15,905 nucleotides of DNA, taken from NCBI GenBank assembly GCA_030599405.1, contig JAUVOB010000001.1, positions 1 through 15,905 of the forward strand. Direction: 5' to 3'. The translations under genes and the position numbers were made by a program. This DNA is from Chloroflexota bacterium. GTDB lineage: Bacteria > Chloroflexota > Anaerolineae > Promineifilales > Promineifilaceae. The notes under the pieces were generated by a model. It made no database searches. It saw only the letters and a list, made by a program, of their open reading frames with translations, and had not been told where the DNA came from. Numbering within the stretch: the stretch's first letter is position 1; every line of letters starts with the position of its first letter. Below, one piece after another: positions 1-8,600 of the stretch.

Positions 1-2
1 AA

Positions 3-431
3 AGGCCAATCCGTTTATACATTAATTCGCCTGGTGGGCAGGTATATTCTGGTATGGCTATTTATGATACGATGCAGCAAATTGAGTGCCCCGTCTCGAC
101 GGTAGCCCTGGGACTCACCGCGAGCTTTGGCACAGTCTTGCTAACAGCCGGAACCAAAGGCTTGCGTTACGCGTTGCCGAATACCACGGTTCACATGCAC
201 CAACCGCTCGGCGGGGCGCAGGGCCAAGCCTCTGATATTGCCATTCAGGCCAACGAGATTTTGCGACTGCGTAAGTCATTGAATGAGATCCTTAGTAAGC
301 ACACGGAACAACCGATCGAGAGGATTGAAGAAGACACCGATAGAGATATCTTCATGAACGCTACGGAGGCTCAAGAGTATGGATTGGTTGACGAGGTGTT
401 GACCGGTCCAGGAGAAGAGACCGAGGAATGA
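3..431 (+). CDS. clpP: ATP-dependent Clp protease proteolytic subunit ClpP (5'-truncated by window edge)
   Basis: The reading frame is open from base 3, so the N-terminal part of the gene lies outside the window. The visible 142 residues match the core and C-terminus of ClpP, the serine peptidase that forms a barrel and degrades proteins fed to it by Clp ATPases in the cytoplasm. The catalytic triad is all present: Ser in T-A-S-F-G (codon 123-125), His in M-H-Q-P-L-G-G (codon 198-200) and Asp in D-R-D-I-F-M (codon about 345). The Y-I-N-S-P-G-G oxyanion and handle segment is at the start, and E-Y-G-L-V-D marks the usual end. The A-S-F-G variant of the usual A-S-M-G is, from memory, common in Chloroflexota ClpP. 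The ATG at 54 lies inside the conserved core and is not the real start. No clear terminator follows before the next promoter. Confidence 0.95.
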   Translation, partial: RPIRLYINSPGGQVYSGMAIYDTMQQIECPVSTVALGLTASFGTVLLTAGTKGLRYALPNTTVHMHQPLGGAQGQASDIAIQANEILRLRKSLNEILSKHTEQPIERIEEDTDRDIFMNATEAQEYGLVDEVLTGPGEETEE

Positions 432-477
432 TCTTGCATTCCCTGATGAGACTTCAGTGACAAGCAGCTACCCTAGT

Positions 478-506
478 TTGCTCTGTGGTACGGTGTTATC
501 TATAAT
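478..506 (+). promoter_or_regulatory. sigma70-type promoter for the surface-protein operon
   Basis: A perfect TATAAT -10 box at 501-506 sits 17 bp after TTGCTC (478-483, 3 of 6 matches to TTGACA). A transcript starting near 513 would have a leader of about 100 nt before the ATG at 612. The leader can fold into a bulged hairpin (517-527 with 538-547). Confidence 0.6.
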
Positions 507-611
507 TTTACTTGATTGGGTCAGCTTGGGACTATCTAAGCAACCCAGAGCATAGAAAATGCATAACGCCGCTACCCGTCTCGTCTTGATCCAGGTTGCT
601 TGGGGGCATTA

Positions 612-2234
612 ATGAACCGCTCCGGGCTCAGACGGTTGATACGGGTAAGTATCGGATTGCTAATAGTAGCGATCCCAATGCTTGCCTTTTTCTCAACCCA
701 AACATTTCCCACGGCTGAGTATTTGGTTCAGGCGGCGCCGCCGCTTGAATCTAATGCCGTGGCTTTAACGACCCAGGAGACGCAAACGGCTGTAGCTGAG
801 ACTCAAACGTCGTTTGCAGTGACTGTGCAGGCGGCGGGAACCCAGACGGCTGTGGCTGGAACCCAGACGAGCATCGCGCGGACACAAACCGCTGTGGCAT
901 CGACCCAGACAGCCGTAGCCCAGCCATCAAGCACAGCCATATTTGTCGATGCCTTCGAGCCTAACAACACTATCCAGACTGCGTACACTACCGCGCCTGA
1001 TGCGGTCGCGCTCACGAACATCACCTTATGGCCAACTGGCGACATCGATTACTTTAGTTTCTCGGGGAAGGCGGGTTCGGCGTACCAGGTACAGACCAGC
1101 CATCTCACGGCCGGTTTGGACACAGTCCTTACCGTTTACGATACCCAGGGAAATGAGATCGAAACGAACGATGACTACGAGCCCGATAATCGCGCGTCGC
1201 GGGTTACTTTTTCAGCCCACGTGAACGGTTTTTACTTCGCCAAGATCGTTAACATAAACCCCGGCGATCCGGCCAACCTGACCTATCGTTTCCAGGTCCA
1301 GCAGATCCAAGGCACCGCCACTCCGACAGCATTTCCAACAAGTACACGCGTGCCCGGCCCCGATATCTGTGAATACAACGGCGATTTCGACTCAGCTTGT
1401 CTAATTGGTACAGGGCAGCCGCTAGATATGAACTTTGTTCCTCTTCACGGCGAAGGACCTGACAACGATTTCTTCCGGCTTTGGGTGAAAGCGGGCCTTT
1501 ACTATACCTGCCAGTCGTTCGATCTTTCAAGTGTTAATGACACCAACATGATCGTGTACGATCAGAATAGAAACGGCCTGGCTGGCAATGACGACAAGGC
1601 TCCGGGAGATCTGGGCAGTATGGTGAGCGTGCCTGCTACCTATACCGGGTGGTTGTTCATCTTGGTAGGGCCGTATGCACCCCCAGAATACGCCTTGTCG
1701 TACTTATATACCTATAGTATCAGGTGCGATGAGACCGTTCCCACACCGACGCCTACGTCGCCTCCCTATATTCCTCCCCCAAGCAGCGGTGGGACGCGTC
1801 CTCCTACGCCAACGCCTATTGTCTTTCCGACCTTCCCGCCGACACCGACACCCATTACTTTTGTGACGCCTCAGCCAACCCCGAGGCCGATTATTCAGGT
1901 TATCCCGCTTCCAACGAACACGCCGGTTTCAGTATTTCAACCAACGATCGACCTAAATCTCACCGTCTATTTTGATCGGAACGGCAACTTTACGCCCGAG
2001 CTGACCGAAGGTGTGGAGGATGTCGCCGTGACCATCTATGATAACGCCACCGCGGAACTACTGGCCTTTGGCTATACAAATGAAACAGGGGCAATTCGCT
2101 TCGGCGCTTTGGCAGTGTCAGGACCGGTCCGCATCTCAATTCCATTCCTTCAATTTAACCAGGTTGTAACGAGCGATTCGACGATATTCATTCGAATTGC
2201 GCCTATGCAGCCGTTGCCGCCTGGTGGATCATAA
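612..2234 (+). CDS. secreted or membrane-anchored protein with TQT heptad stalk, two PPC-like domains and a C-terminal beta domain
   Basis: Residues 8-30 form a basic-then-hydrophobic segment, either an uncleaved anchor or a signal peptide. Residues about 57-104 are seven-residue repeats of the type T-Q-T-A-V-A-x. Two domains resembling bacterial pre-peptidase C-terminal (PPC) beta-sandwiches follow: about 112-223 (D-x-F-E-P-N-N opening, G-D-I-D-Y-F-S-F core) and about 235-365 (G-P-D-N-D-F-F core). A Pro/Thr-rich linker spans about 366-435. The last 100 residues resemble a CnaB/SdrD-like carboxypeptidase-regulatory fold (V-Y-F-D-R-N-G-N, then G-V-E-D-V-A-V). No catalytic domain is visible, so a structural or ligand-binding surface role is inferred. 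I chose the ATG at 612 because GGGGG lies 6 nt upstream; an in-frame TTG at 600 is the alternative. The next gene begins 1 nt after this stop. Confidence 0.85.
   Translation: MNRSGLRRLIRVSIGLLIVAIPMLAFFSTQTFPTAEYLVQAAPPLESNAVALTTQETQTAVAETQTSFAVTVQAAGTQTAVAGTQTSIARTQTAVASTQTAVAQPSSTAIFVDAFEPNNTIQTAYTTAPDAVALTNITLWPTGDIDYFSFSGKAGSAYQVQTSHLTAGLDTVLTVYDTQGNEIETNDDYEPDNRASRVTFSAHVNGFYFAKIVNINPGDPANLTYRFQVQQIQGTATPTAFPTSTRVPGPDICEYNGDFDSACLIGTGQPLDMNFVPLHGEGPDNDFFRLWVKAGLYYTCQSFDLSSVNDTNMIVYDQNRNGLAGNDDKAPGDLGSMVSVPATYTGWLFILVGPYAPPEYALSYLYTYSIRCDETVPTPTPTSPPYIPPPSSGGTRPPTPTPIVFPTFPPTPTPITFVTPQPTPRPIIQVIPLPTNTPVSVFQPTIDLNLTVYFDRNGNFTPELTEGVEDVAVTIYDNATAELLAFGYTNETGAIRFGALAVSGPVRISIPFLQFNQVVTSDSTIFIRIAPMQPLPPGGS
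780..923 (+). repeat. coding tandem heptad repeat (TQT[AS][VIF]Ax)
   Basis: About seven near-tandem 21-nt units encode T-Q-T-A-V-A-x or T-Q-T-S-F/I-A-x, with one imperfect unit (T-V-Q-A-A-G) in the middle. Nucleotide copies are diverged at third positions, so protein-level selection keeps the period. The period fits a helical stalk between the membrane anchor and the PPC domains. Confidence 0.8.
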
Positions 2235-2235
2235 A

Positions 2236-3654
2236 GTGAATCAAGAAATTCAGGACGTATCTCAGGAACCTCGGGGCGAGATACCTGGGCCAGAAGAGAC
2301 TCAAGAGACAGGCTGGCAAGCTCGCCTTCGACCCTTATTGTCGAATCAGCCGGCGCTGATCGTGGTCATTATTGCCACGGTCGGCAGTTTGGCTTTGCTA
2401 TGCCTTTTTGCATATTTACTCACCAGGTCGGACGAAGAGACGGAACCAACCCCTACTCCTTCGGAGATTATCGAATCGGAAGTTGATACCGATATCTTCG
2501 AGTATGTAGCGGTCAGCGATTCAGGCGCCATAAGCGTTACGATGGAAACCCCGATTTTCATCAGGATTGGCGGTGAGGAGTTTACAGTTCAGGCGGAGGT
2601 TGTTCCCGAGGACGAGCCCTGGGATCCGGAAGTCCCCAATGAGACCACGGCCATTTGGGTATACGGCTCGGTTATCAACTATATTTTTGGCCTCGATAAC
2701 ACGAAGGATAATAAGGAATTACTCGAGAGCATGGCATTGGGGGATGAAATCGTCCTGACCTCGCGAAGCGGCGCCTCAACGACCTTTACTCTAAGCAGCC
2801 GTCAAAGTCTGAGTAGGGCCAATCGTGATACCCTCGCCCAACGCTCACCAGCCGTTACGATCATCCTGGATAGTGACGATCCCGAAGAACTTCGTCTAAC
2901 GGTAAAAGGCAGATACGCAGCATCTGACCTAAAGAATGTTTCTGTAAACGAGCAGGTTGTAGAGTTGGGAGAAACCGCCCAACTCGAGGGACTGCAAATC
3001 ACGGCTAACAGTGTCAGTTATCAAGCCGGTCGAGTTGAGGTTCCTAACGGCTTTATGTTTTACACGGTTGACTACCAGGCCCAGAACGTCGGGGTCGCAC
3101 GCGTCGATTCGGGTCAATTGAACATGGTTCTTATCGACGATTTGGGAAACCAATACGCATTGAATCCGATTGCCTCCCAGCTGGGTAATTATCCGATGCT
3201 AAGCGGCACACTGGAACCTGGAGAGACATCTATCGCCACAGCCGGCTATCAAATTCCTCTCGGATTAAATAGCAGATTTTTACGCTGGCAGGTGTCACGA
3301 CTTGATTCGGGGAGCCAGATTCAGGTAAACATCCCATTCGCCGAACAGCAGGCAGCCGCCCAACAAGCGAACACGCAAATTCAAGAGGCCAACATTTCCG
3401 AAGATGGCAGTAGCCTGATAATTGTCGGGCAGATTACCAACTTTGGGGAACAGGAGTTGATCGTCGACGTTGGCGATCTATCATTGACAAGCCAGGGAAC
3501 TGTCTTCTTGATGTTATCCGTCAATCCTTCATTTCCCTGGCGAGTGGGAGCAGGGCAGACCATCCAGTTCCTGGTCACTTTCCAGAGACCTCTCGCTGAC
3601 ACGGCAGTTTTCACCGTGCTGAATCAATCCTTCCAGCTGACAGGACTACGTTAG
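2236..3654 (+). CDS. single-pass membrane protein with a degenerate sortase-like region and DUF4352-like beta domains
   Basis: A GTG at 2236 begins 1 nt after the preceding TAA, with GGTGGA 7 nt upstream; this fits a coupled start better than the overlapping ATG at 2197. The product is 472 residues: an acidic cytoplasmic tail of about 38 residues, one transmembrane helix (about 39-63), a short T-P-T-P linker, then extracellular domains. Residues about 80-220 resemble a sortase barrel by pattern: W-V-Y-G-S-V, then M-A-L-G-D-E-I-V-L-T, then T-I-I-L-D, then R-L-T-V-K-G-R-Y. The catalytic His and Cys positions are not occupied by His or Cys. Residues about 225-360 look like DUF4352, and about 365-472 like a second Ig-type domain. 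It is probably co-transcribed with the PPC protein and may act with it at the cell surface. The sortase resemblance is inference; the membrane topology is clear. Confidence 0.8.
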   Translation: MNQEIQDVSQEPRGEIPGPEETQETGWQARLRPLLSNQPALIVVIIATVGSLALLCLFAYLLTRSDEETEPTPTPSEIIESEVDTDIFEYVAVSDSGAISVTMETPIFIRIGGEEFTVQAEVVPEDEPWDPEVPNETTAIWVYGSVINYIFGLDNTKDNKELLESMALGDEIVLTSRSGASTTFTLSSRQSLSRANRDTLAQRSPAVTIILDSDDPEELRLTVKGRYAASDLKNVSVNEQVVELGETAQLEGLQITANSVSYQAGRVEVPNGFMFYTVDYQAQNVGVARVDSGQLNMVLIDDLGNQYALNPIASQLGNYPMLSGTLEPGETSIATAGYQIPLGLNSRFLRWQVSRLDSGSQIQVNIPFAEQQAAAQQANTQIQEANISEDGSSLIIVGQITNFGEQELIVDVGDLSLTSQGTVFLMLSVNPSFPWRVGAGQTIQFLVTFQRPLADTAVFTVLNQSFQLTGLR

Positions 3655-3694
3655 TAGTAAATCGTTGCTATCCGGTGAGTCGCGCTCCGGCCGG

Positions 3695-4177
3695 CTACGC
3701 TTTGTCGTTCTTGAGAAGGGACTCTAAAGAAGATGTCTGGCGGGAGCCACGGCTGGTCATGTAGAGGAGCAGACCAGCGGTGATTATCAGCACACCGATC
3801 AGCAAGCCACCTAATTGTATGGGTCCAACAAATGGGCGGTCGAAAGAGGGATCAACGTGAGTGCCGATCCCGATGAGATCGGACACGCCTGAAACATAAG
3901 CAAAAACCAGACCGGTGGCTCCCATTCGTATTCCAACGTCCGCCTGCAGAGATCGTGGTGTATCGGCAGATCGTAGACTGTGGATTCGCAAGAAACCGGC
4001 AATGGTCAGTAGCGTAAGCCCGATGAGCAACTGAAACATCTGCACCATGCCAAAACCAGGTGTCAGATCCAAGCCCATTATCTCGGCTCCGAGGGAGATC
4101 AGGCTCAATACCATTCCTAGAACGGCCAGTATCAGGCTGAAGATAACCTCGAGTTGAGTTACCAAATCCTTTCTCAT
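3695..4177 (-). CDS. four-helix integral membrane protein of unknown function
   Basis: The 160-residue product has four hydrophobic segments, at about 9-31, 43-64, 81-103 and 116-139, and a short polar C-terminal tail. I do not recognise a family and see no catalytic motif. The ATG at 4177 is preferred over the upstream GTG-type start at 4219 because GAGGTG lies about 7 nt before it, and the extra N-terminal residues would run into the terminator region. It lies convergent with the surface-protein operon (40 bp apart) and downstream of the tRNA-Pro gene on the same strand. The hairpin between them suggests it is transcribed separately or by read-through. Confidence 0.75.
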   Translation of the reverse strand: MRKDLVTQLEVIFSLILAVLGMVLSLISLGAEIMGLDLTPGFGMVQMFQLLIGLTLLTIAGFLRIHSLRSADTPRSLQADVGIRMGATGLVFAYVSGVSDLIGIGTHVDPSFDRPFVGPIQLGGLLIGVLIITAGLLLYMTSRGSRQTSSLESLLKNDKA

Positions 4178-4231
4178 GCGGACACCTCGCCCGATGTTAT
4201 AAGCAGGAGCACGGCACAACTGGCGGCATAG

Positions 4232-4261
4232 AAAACGCCGCGGCGAAAGCGGCGTTTTTTT
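4232..4261. terminator. rho-independent hairpin, potentially bidirectional
   Basis: A 10-bp stem pairs 4232-4241 with 4249-4258 around a 7-nt GGCGAAA loop. It has six G/C pairs plus four A-T pairs at the base. On the plus strand it is followed by a run of seven T. On the minus strand the tract is four T, directly after the tRNA-Pro gene. It can end the tRNA transcript and block plus-strand read-through into it. Confidence 0.8.
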
Positions 4262-4265
4262 GATC

Positions 4266-4342
4266 TGGTCGGGGCAGCGGGATTTGAACCCACGACCTCT
4301 TCAACCCCATTGAAGCGCGCTACCAAGCTGCGCCATGCCCCG
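4266..4342 (-). tRNA. tRNA-Pro (anticodon GGG), CCA encoded
   Basis: The 77-nt cloverleaf reads on the minus strand. A 7-bp acceptor pairs CGGGGCA with TGCCCCG; then a GCGC D-stem, an anticodon stem CTTCA/TGAAG, and a T-arm GTGGG/CCCGC closing TTCAAAT. The anticodon loop is ATGGGGT, giving GGG at positions 34-36, which reads CCC and CCU proline codons. The discriminator base is A and the 3' CCA is in the DNA. No second copy of the 3' end was noticed in the window, so there is no sign of an integrated element here. Confidence 0.96.
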
Positions 4343-4352
4343 AATCGCTGGC

Positions 4353-4381
4353 ATTGTAGCAGAGCGGAATGGGGGGCGCAA
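4353..4381 (-). promoter_or_regulatory. promoter of tRNA-Pro
   Basis: On the minus strand TACAAT (complement of 4353-4358, 5 of 6 matches) is preceded at 17 bp by TTGCGC (complement of 4376-4381, 3 of 6). The predicted start is about 4 nt before the mature tRNA 5' end, typical of a tRNA promoter. Confidence 0.55.
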
Positions 4382-4540
4382 ACCAGACTAAAGTAGACTT
4401 GACTACCTAAACCCGCCAAAGACTCCAGGTGTACCTGCCTATCTTTATCTCGAAACCTATCAATTGGCATCTGGCTGAGCAAAGCGGACGCAGGATCAAT
4501 GCCTATTAGGTCTGGATCACTCAAAATCCGATGGCAGTCT

Positions 4541-4570
4541 TTGACTGGGCATAAGTCGCTCGCTTAGGAT
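4541..4570 (+). promoter_or_regulatory. possible upstream promoter (weaker) for the sugar-nucleotide operon
   Basis: TTGACT (4541-4546) and TAGGAT (4565-4570) are separated by 18 bp. Its -10 box matches the consensus less well than that of the promoter at 4589-4617, so it may be a secondary start or chance. The gene-free stretch 4343-4768 otherwise holds only the tRNA promoter, the promoter at 4589 and the leader hairpin at 4644. Confidence 0.3.
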
Positions 4571-4588
4571 CTTGCCCCTCGGGCACAA

Positions 4589-4617
4589 TTGACCGTCACT
4601 CTCCAAGACCATAGAAT
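4589..4617 (+). promoter_or_regulatory. strong sigma70-type promoter for the GalU-like / kinase-pyrophosphorylase operon
   Basis: TTGACC (4589-4594, 5 of 6) and TAGAAT (4612-4617, 5 of 6) are separated by exactly 17 bp. Transcription from about 4624 would give a leader of about 145 nt before the ATG at 4769. Confidence 0.65.
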
Positions 4618-4643
4618 ACACAAGCTGTAAATCTACTCGCTAC

Positions 4644-4666
4644 TCGCGATCGCAAAATGGTCGCGA
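4644..4666 (+). other. leader hairpin or paired operator with two TCGCGA palindromes
   Basis: TCGCGA occurs at 4644-4649 and 4661-4666. Each is a palindrome, and they can pair with each other around an 11-nt loop. The first overlaps the 8-bp palindrome GCGATCGC (4646-4653). The pair lies about 20 nt after the predicted transcription start, where it could be an operator or a leader structure. Confidence 0.3.
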
Positions 4667-4768
4667 AAAGATGCTGTTTATATTGAATCGCGTAATATGT
4701 GGACCTGTTTATTGCTTTAATCCGGGCGGCTATCGCCAGGAACCAGGCAGAATAAAGGGAAGGGGTTC

Positions 4769-5629
4769 ATGGAGGTCACAAGAGCTGTTATCGCTGCCGC
4801 CGGTCGGGGCCAACGAACATTGCCCCTCCAAACACTGGTCGACAGCGATGGGACCGAGAAATCTGTTTTATGCATCCTCATCGAGGAGGTATTGCGAGCC
4901 GGCGTAGAAGAGATCTGCTTCGTTGTTCGGCCTGGTGATGAAGTACCATATGCGCAAGAAGCAGCGAAATATGGCGGCCGAATTCACTTTGTACACCAGG
5001 AAGAGCCATTGGGGCATGGGCATGCCGTCTACTGTGCCCGGAATTTTGTCGGAAACTGGCCTTTTCTCCACCTTGTAGGCGATCATCTATATGTCAGTCA
5101 CAGCCGCGATAGCTGCACCCAACGCCTGGTGCGGGTGGCCCAGAGTGAAGCTTGCTCGGTGTCGACCGTACAAGCTACGCGGGAAAATTACCTGCCCTAT
5201 TATGGCGCTGTCGGTGGGCAGCGAATCAGGGAGAAGGCCGATATATACCGGGTGGAAAGCGTCATCGAAAAGCCCACGCCAACGATTGCTGAGCAACGCC
5301 TTATGGTTCCAGGTCTTCGTGCAGGGCATTACCTGTGTTTCTTTGGCATGCACGTGCTGATGCCGGCCATATTTGATATTCTGGAGGAGCAGGTTGGGGC
5401 CGGCGACGGGCAGATTGAAGTCACACTGGCCGATGCGCTCTCGGAATTAGCCCGGCGCGAACAATATCTGGCCCTGGAGATGCACGATCGGCGATATGAT
5501 ATTGGCGTTCGGTATGGCTTGATGACCGCGCAATTGGCCCTAGCCCTAAGCGGCCAGGATCGCGACCTTGTCCTAACCCAGCTTCTAGAACTCCTCGCTG
5601 GGCGTGAACTTGGCCGGAAGGCTGATTGA
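4769..5629 (+). CDS. GalU-like nucleotidyltransferase (UTP:sugar-1-phosphate uridylyltransferase-like)
   Basis: The 286-residue product has the layout of NTP_transferase/GalU enzymes, which make an NDP-sugar and pyrophosphate from an NTP and a sugar-1-phosphate. Visible motifs are the nucleotide loop A-A-G-R-G-Q-R (residues 10-16), E-P-L-G-H-G-H-A (79-86), the metal-binding G-D (D105), E-K-P (167-169) and Y-D-I-G (D244). Unlike standard GalU, the segment after the loop lacks the usual K-x-x-P-K-E signature; it reads L-V-D-S-D-G-T-E-K instead, with only K31 retained. Substrate or nucleotide specificity may therefore differ, or activity may be reduced. GGAAGGGG lies 4-6 nt before the ATG. The next gene starts 10 nt after the stop (or overlaps it), so both genes are probably one operon acting on the same sugar. 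Confidence 0.85.
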   Translation: MEVTRAVIAAAGRGQRTLPLQTLVDSDGTEKSVLCILIEEVLRAGVEEICFVVRPGDEVPYAQEAAKYGGRIHFVHQEEPLGHGHAVYCARNFVGNWPFLHLVGDHLYVSHSRDSCTQRLVRVAQSEACSVSTVQATRENYLPYYGAVGGQRIREKADIYRVESVIEKPTPTIAEQRLMVPGLRAGHYLCFFGMHVLMPAIFDILEEQVGAGDGQIEVTLADALSELARREQYLALEMHDRRYDIGVRYGLMTAQLALALSGQDRDLVLTQLLELLAGRELGRKAD

Positions 5630-5639
5630 AAAACTAATC

Positions 5640-8600
5640 ATGAGCCACCTGATTGAGATAATCACTGCCTCAGATCCAGATATCCGAAATCGTTCGTTGG
5701 ATGCCTTCTGTCGCACCGCTTCAAGGGAACTATTGTTAGCTGAATGCACCGCTCTCGACGAATTCCGTCGACAGAGCGACAATCTCTACGAGCGTGTCCG
5801 TGCTCTATTCTTCCTGTACGCCATTCATCGTTTTCACTTACCGCTTAAAGAAGGTATGGATCAGGGGGGCATCATACCCTTTGACGGTTACATGAACTTG
5901 CTGAACCGCCGATATCAGGAAGCGATCGAGGTGTTCGTTGCCGAACAGGTCGGGGAGGGGCCCAACGACAGCATATCCAGCGCTCTGGCTGTAGCTTATC
6001 GAGGCTTGGGCTTTCAAACGCTAGCTGACCAGGTGCGTCGAAGCGTCCGTTCGGTATGCGGCAACCAGTGGATGTTTCGCACGGGTCATCCGGCCGATCA
6101 CCCATTACGCGTCCGGCATGAGCTGAGACGTCGCCAGAACGATATGTTTCCCATCCTGCGGGAAGTGACCCCGGTGCGAATGGATCTCACCCACAGTGGT
6201 TGGAGTGATATTTTCTTCTTGGGCATGGATTTTCCAGAAGGGGCGCGGGTAATTAACACGTCCATTGATCTAAGCGTGCGCCATAATGGCCGATCTACTC
6301 CACCTGCACCACCCGTGGAAGCTTACTTCCGGGTCATCGATGAACCGCTTTTACGCCTGACAAGCGTCGACCTAGGGGCAACGGCCGTCGTTACTTCCCT
6401 ATCAGAGATATTTGATTTTGCCCGTGATTACCTTGGTTTGCTCAAAGCCGCGGTGATCGCCTCCGGCATTGTACCCCCCGGCATGGAGGGCGCAGGCCAA
6501 CCATTGGCCGATCTGCTTGCCCAGCTGGTAGGACCGGGATATGGCATAGAAATAGTCAGCCGGGTGAATGACATACCAAAGGGTTCTCGTTTGGCGGTGT
6601 CCACGAGCTTACTAGCCAGCCTCATCGCCGTCTGCATGCGGGCGACGGGACAGGCCGAAAATCTTACGGGAAAACTTAGCGAGAATGAACGCAGGCTAGT
6701 GGCGGCTCGGGCAATCCTGGGTGAGTGGCTGGGGGGATCCGGAGGTGGCTGGCAGGATTCAGGCGGTGTTTGGCCGAGTATGAAGCTGATTAGTGGAGAA
6801 CTTTCCGGCCCATCTGATCCGGAATACGGCACAAGCCGGGGGCGGTTACTGCCCAGTCACCGAATTTTCACGGACGATGAAGTGTCGGCTGAAACGCGTC
6901 GCCAATTGCAGGACAGCCTGGTTCTCGTTCATGGGGGTATGGCCCAAGATGTAGGTCCGATCCTGGAAATGGTAACGGAAAAATATCTGCTTCGATCGGA
7001 GGCGGAATGGGCTGGACGACAGGAGGCGATAAGCATCCTGGACGAAGTGGTTGAACTTCTACGCCAGGGCGATGTGCAGGCCATTGGCAATGCGACGGAC
7101 CGCAACTTCCACGGACCGATCCAGACGATCATTCCCTGGACCGGCAATTTGTACACTGACCTGCTCAACCAACGGGTGAAGGCGGAGTTCGGCGACGATT
7201 TTTGGGGTTTCTGGATGTTAGGTGGCATGGCCGGCGGCGGAATGGGTTTCATTTTTAATCCGCTACGCAAAGAAGAGGCTCAAGACCGATTGCAGCATAT
7301 CATGAGCGAGACGAAGCAGGAGCTTGAACGGGCTGTTCCATTTGCGATGGAGCCTGTTGTTTACGATTTCTCCATAAACGAGCTGGGCACCTATGCCGAG
7401 CTATCGGTTGGCGATGCAGCCTTGATGCCGCCCGGCTATTATGCCCTTATAGTGCCGAGTCTCTTGCGGATGGATATGGGGCGTCTTCCACTATTCCGTC
7501 GTGCAGAATTAGATCGTTTTGGCGAGGCATGTCGCAATGAACCCGAATTGGGGGGCATGGTCCAGATGCTGTTCGATCGCTTGCTGCCGCGAGAGCTTGA
7601 CGATGGCGGCTCGGTCCAAGATCTCGACACGCTCCTGAATGAATTTGGCTTCGACCGCATGCAGCACGAGCAGATACGCGCCGATCTGCGCGGCGGCCGG
7701 ATCGGTCTGGCCAAGAATCGACTGCCCGTCAATAGTCAGATCGAAGATGTTACTCCGGAAGATTTGTATGATGCCACCGGTGGTATGGCCGAGGTATGGC
7801 ATGACCTGGGTACGGATGCCATGGCCAACGGCGCAGTAGCTGTCGTGTCCTTGGCTGGAGGTGCGGGAAGCCGCTGGACCAAGGGCGCAGGCGTTGTAAA
7901 AGCCCTGAATCCTTTCGCGAAGTTGGGTGGCGTACATCGAAACTTCGTGGAGGTGCATCTTGCCAAGAGTCGTCGCATGGGACGGAAAGTCGGAAAGACA
8001 ATACCCCACGTCATCACAACCAGTTATCTGACTCATGATCCAATCGCATCTTACCTGGCCCGTGAGGACAACTATCACTATCCAGGACCCCTTTTACTCT
8101 CTCCCGGTAGGGTTGTTGGCCTGCGGATGATTCCCATGGTACGGGATCTTCGTTTTGCCTGGGAGGAGACGGCTCAGCAGCTCCTTGATGAACAGGCCCA
8201 GAAGGTGGTCGATGGCCTGCACAATGCGCTGATCGGCTGGGCGAGACAGATGGGAGAAGGAAATGACTATTCTGATAACCTACCGATGCAGTGTCTGCAT
8301 CCAGTAGGACACTGGTATGAGATTCCCAACCTCATGCGTAATGGCGTATTGGCCCGATTGCTGTCCGTTCGGCCGGAACTTCAATACCTCATGGTCCACA
8401 ACATCGATACATTGGGTGTGGACGTCGACCCGGCGATTCTTGGGTCTCACATCGACAGAGGCTCGGCCTGGACGTCGGAAGTTATCACCCGCCAGATAGA
8501 GGATAGAGGCGGCGGATTGGCCCGAGTCGACGGCCATGTTCGCCTGATTGAAGGACTGGCCCTACCCCGCGAGGAAATTGAATTCGATCTTTCTTACTAT

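Noticed and set aside
4266-4300. tRNA-Pro 3' end as an integration (att) site
   Set aside because: No duplicated tRNA 3' segment and no integrase gene are visible in the window.
4174-4524. Minus-strand ORF of 116 codons
   Set aside because: It runs through the whole tRNA-Pro gene and the terminator, so it is not a protein gene.
4671-4907. 78-codon plus-strand ORF in the leader of the GalU-like gene
   Set aside because: It is out of frame with and overlaps the real gene, has no good ribosome site and no recognisable content; a leader-peptide role is unsupported.
5604-5639. GTG 5604 as start of the fusion gene
   Set aside because: It would overlap the previous gene by 26 nt and shows no better ribosome site than ATG 5640; kept only as an alternative.
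7509-8078. Minus-strand ORF of 189 codons
   Set aside because: It is antisense to the linker and nucleotide loop of the fusion protein, whose motifs on the plus strand are clear; no recognisable product.
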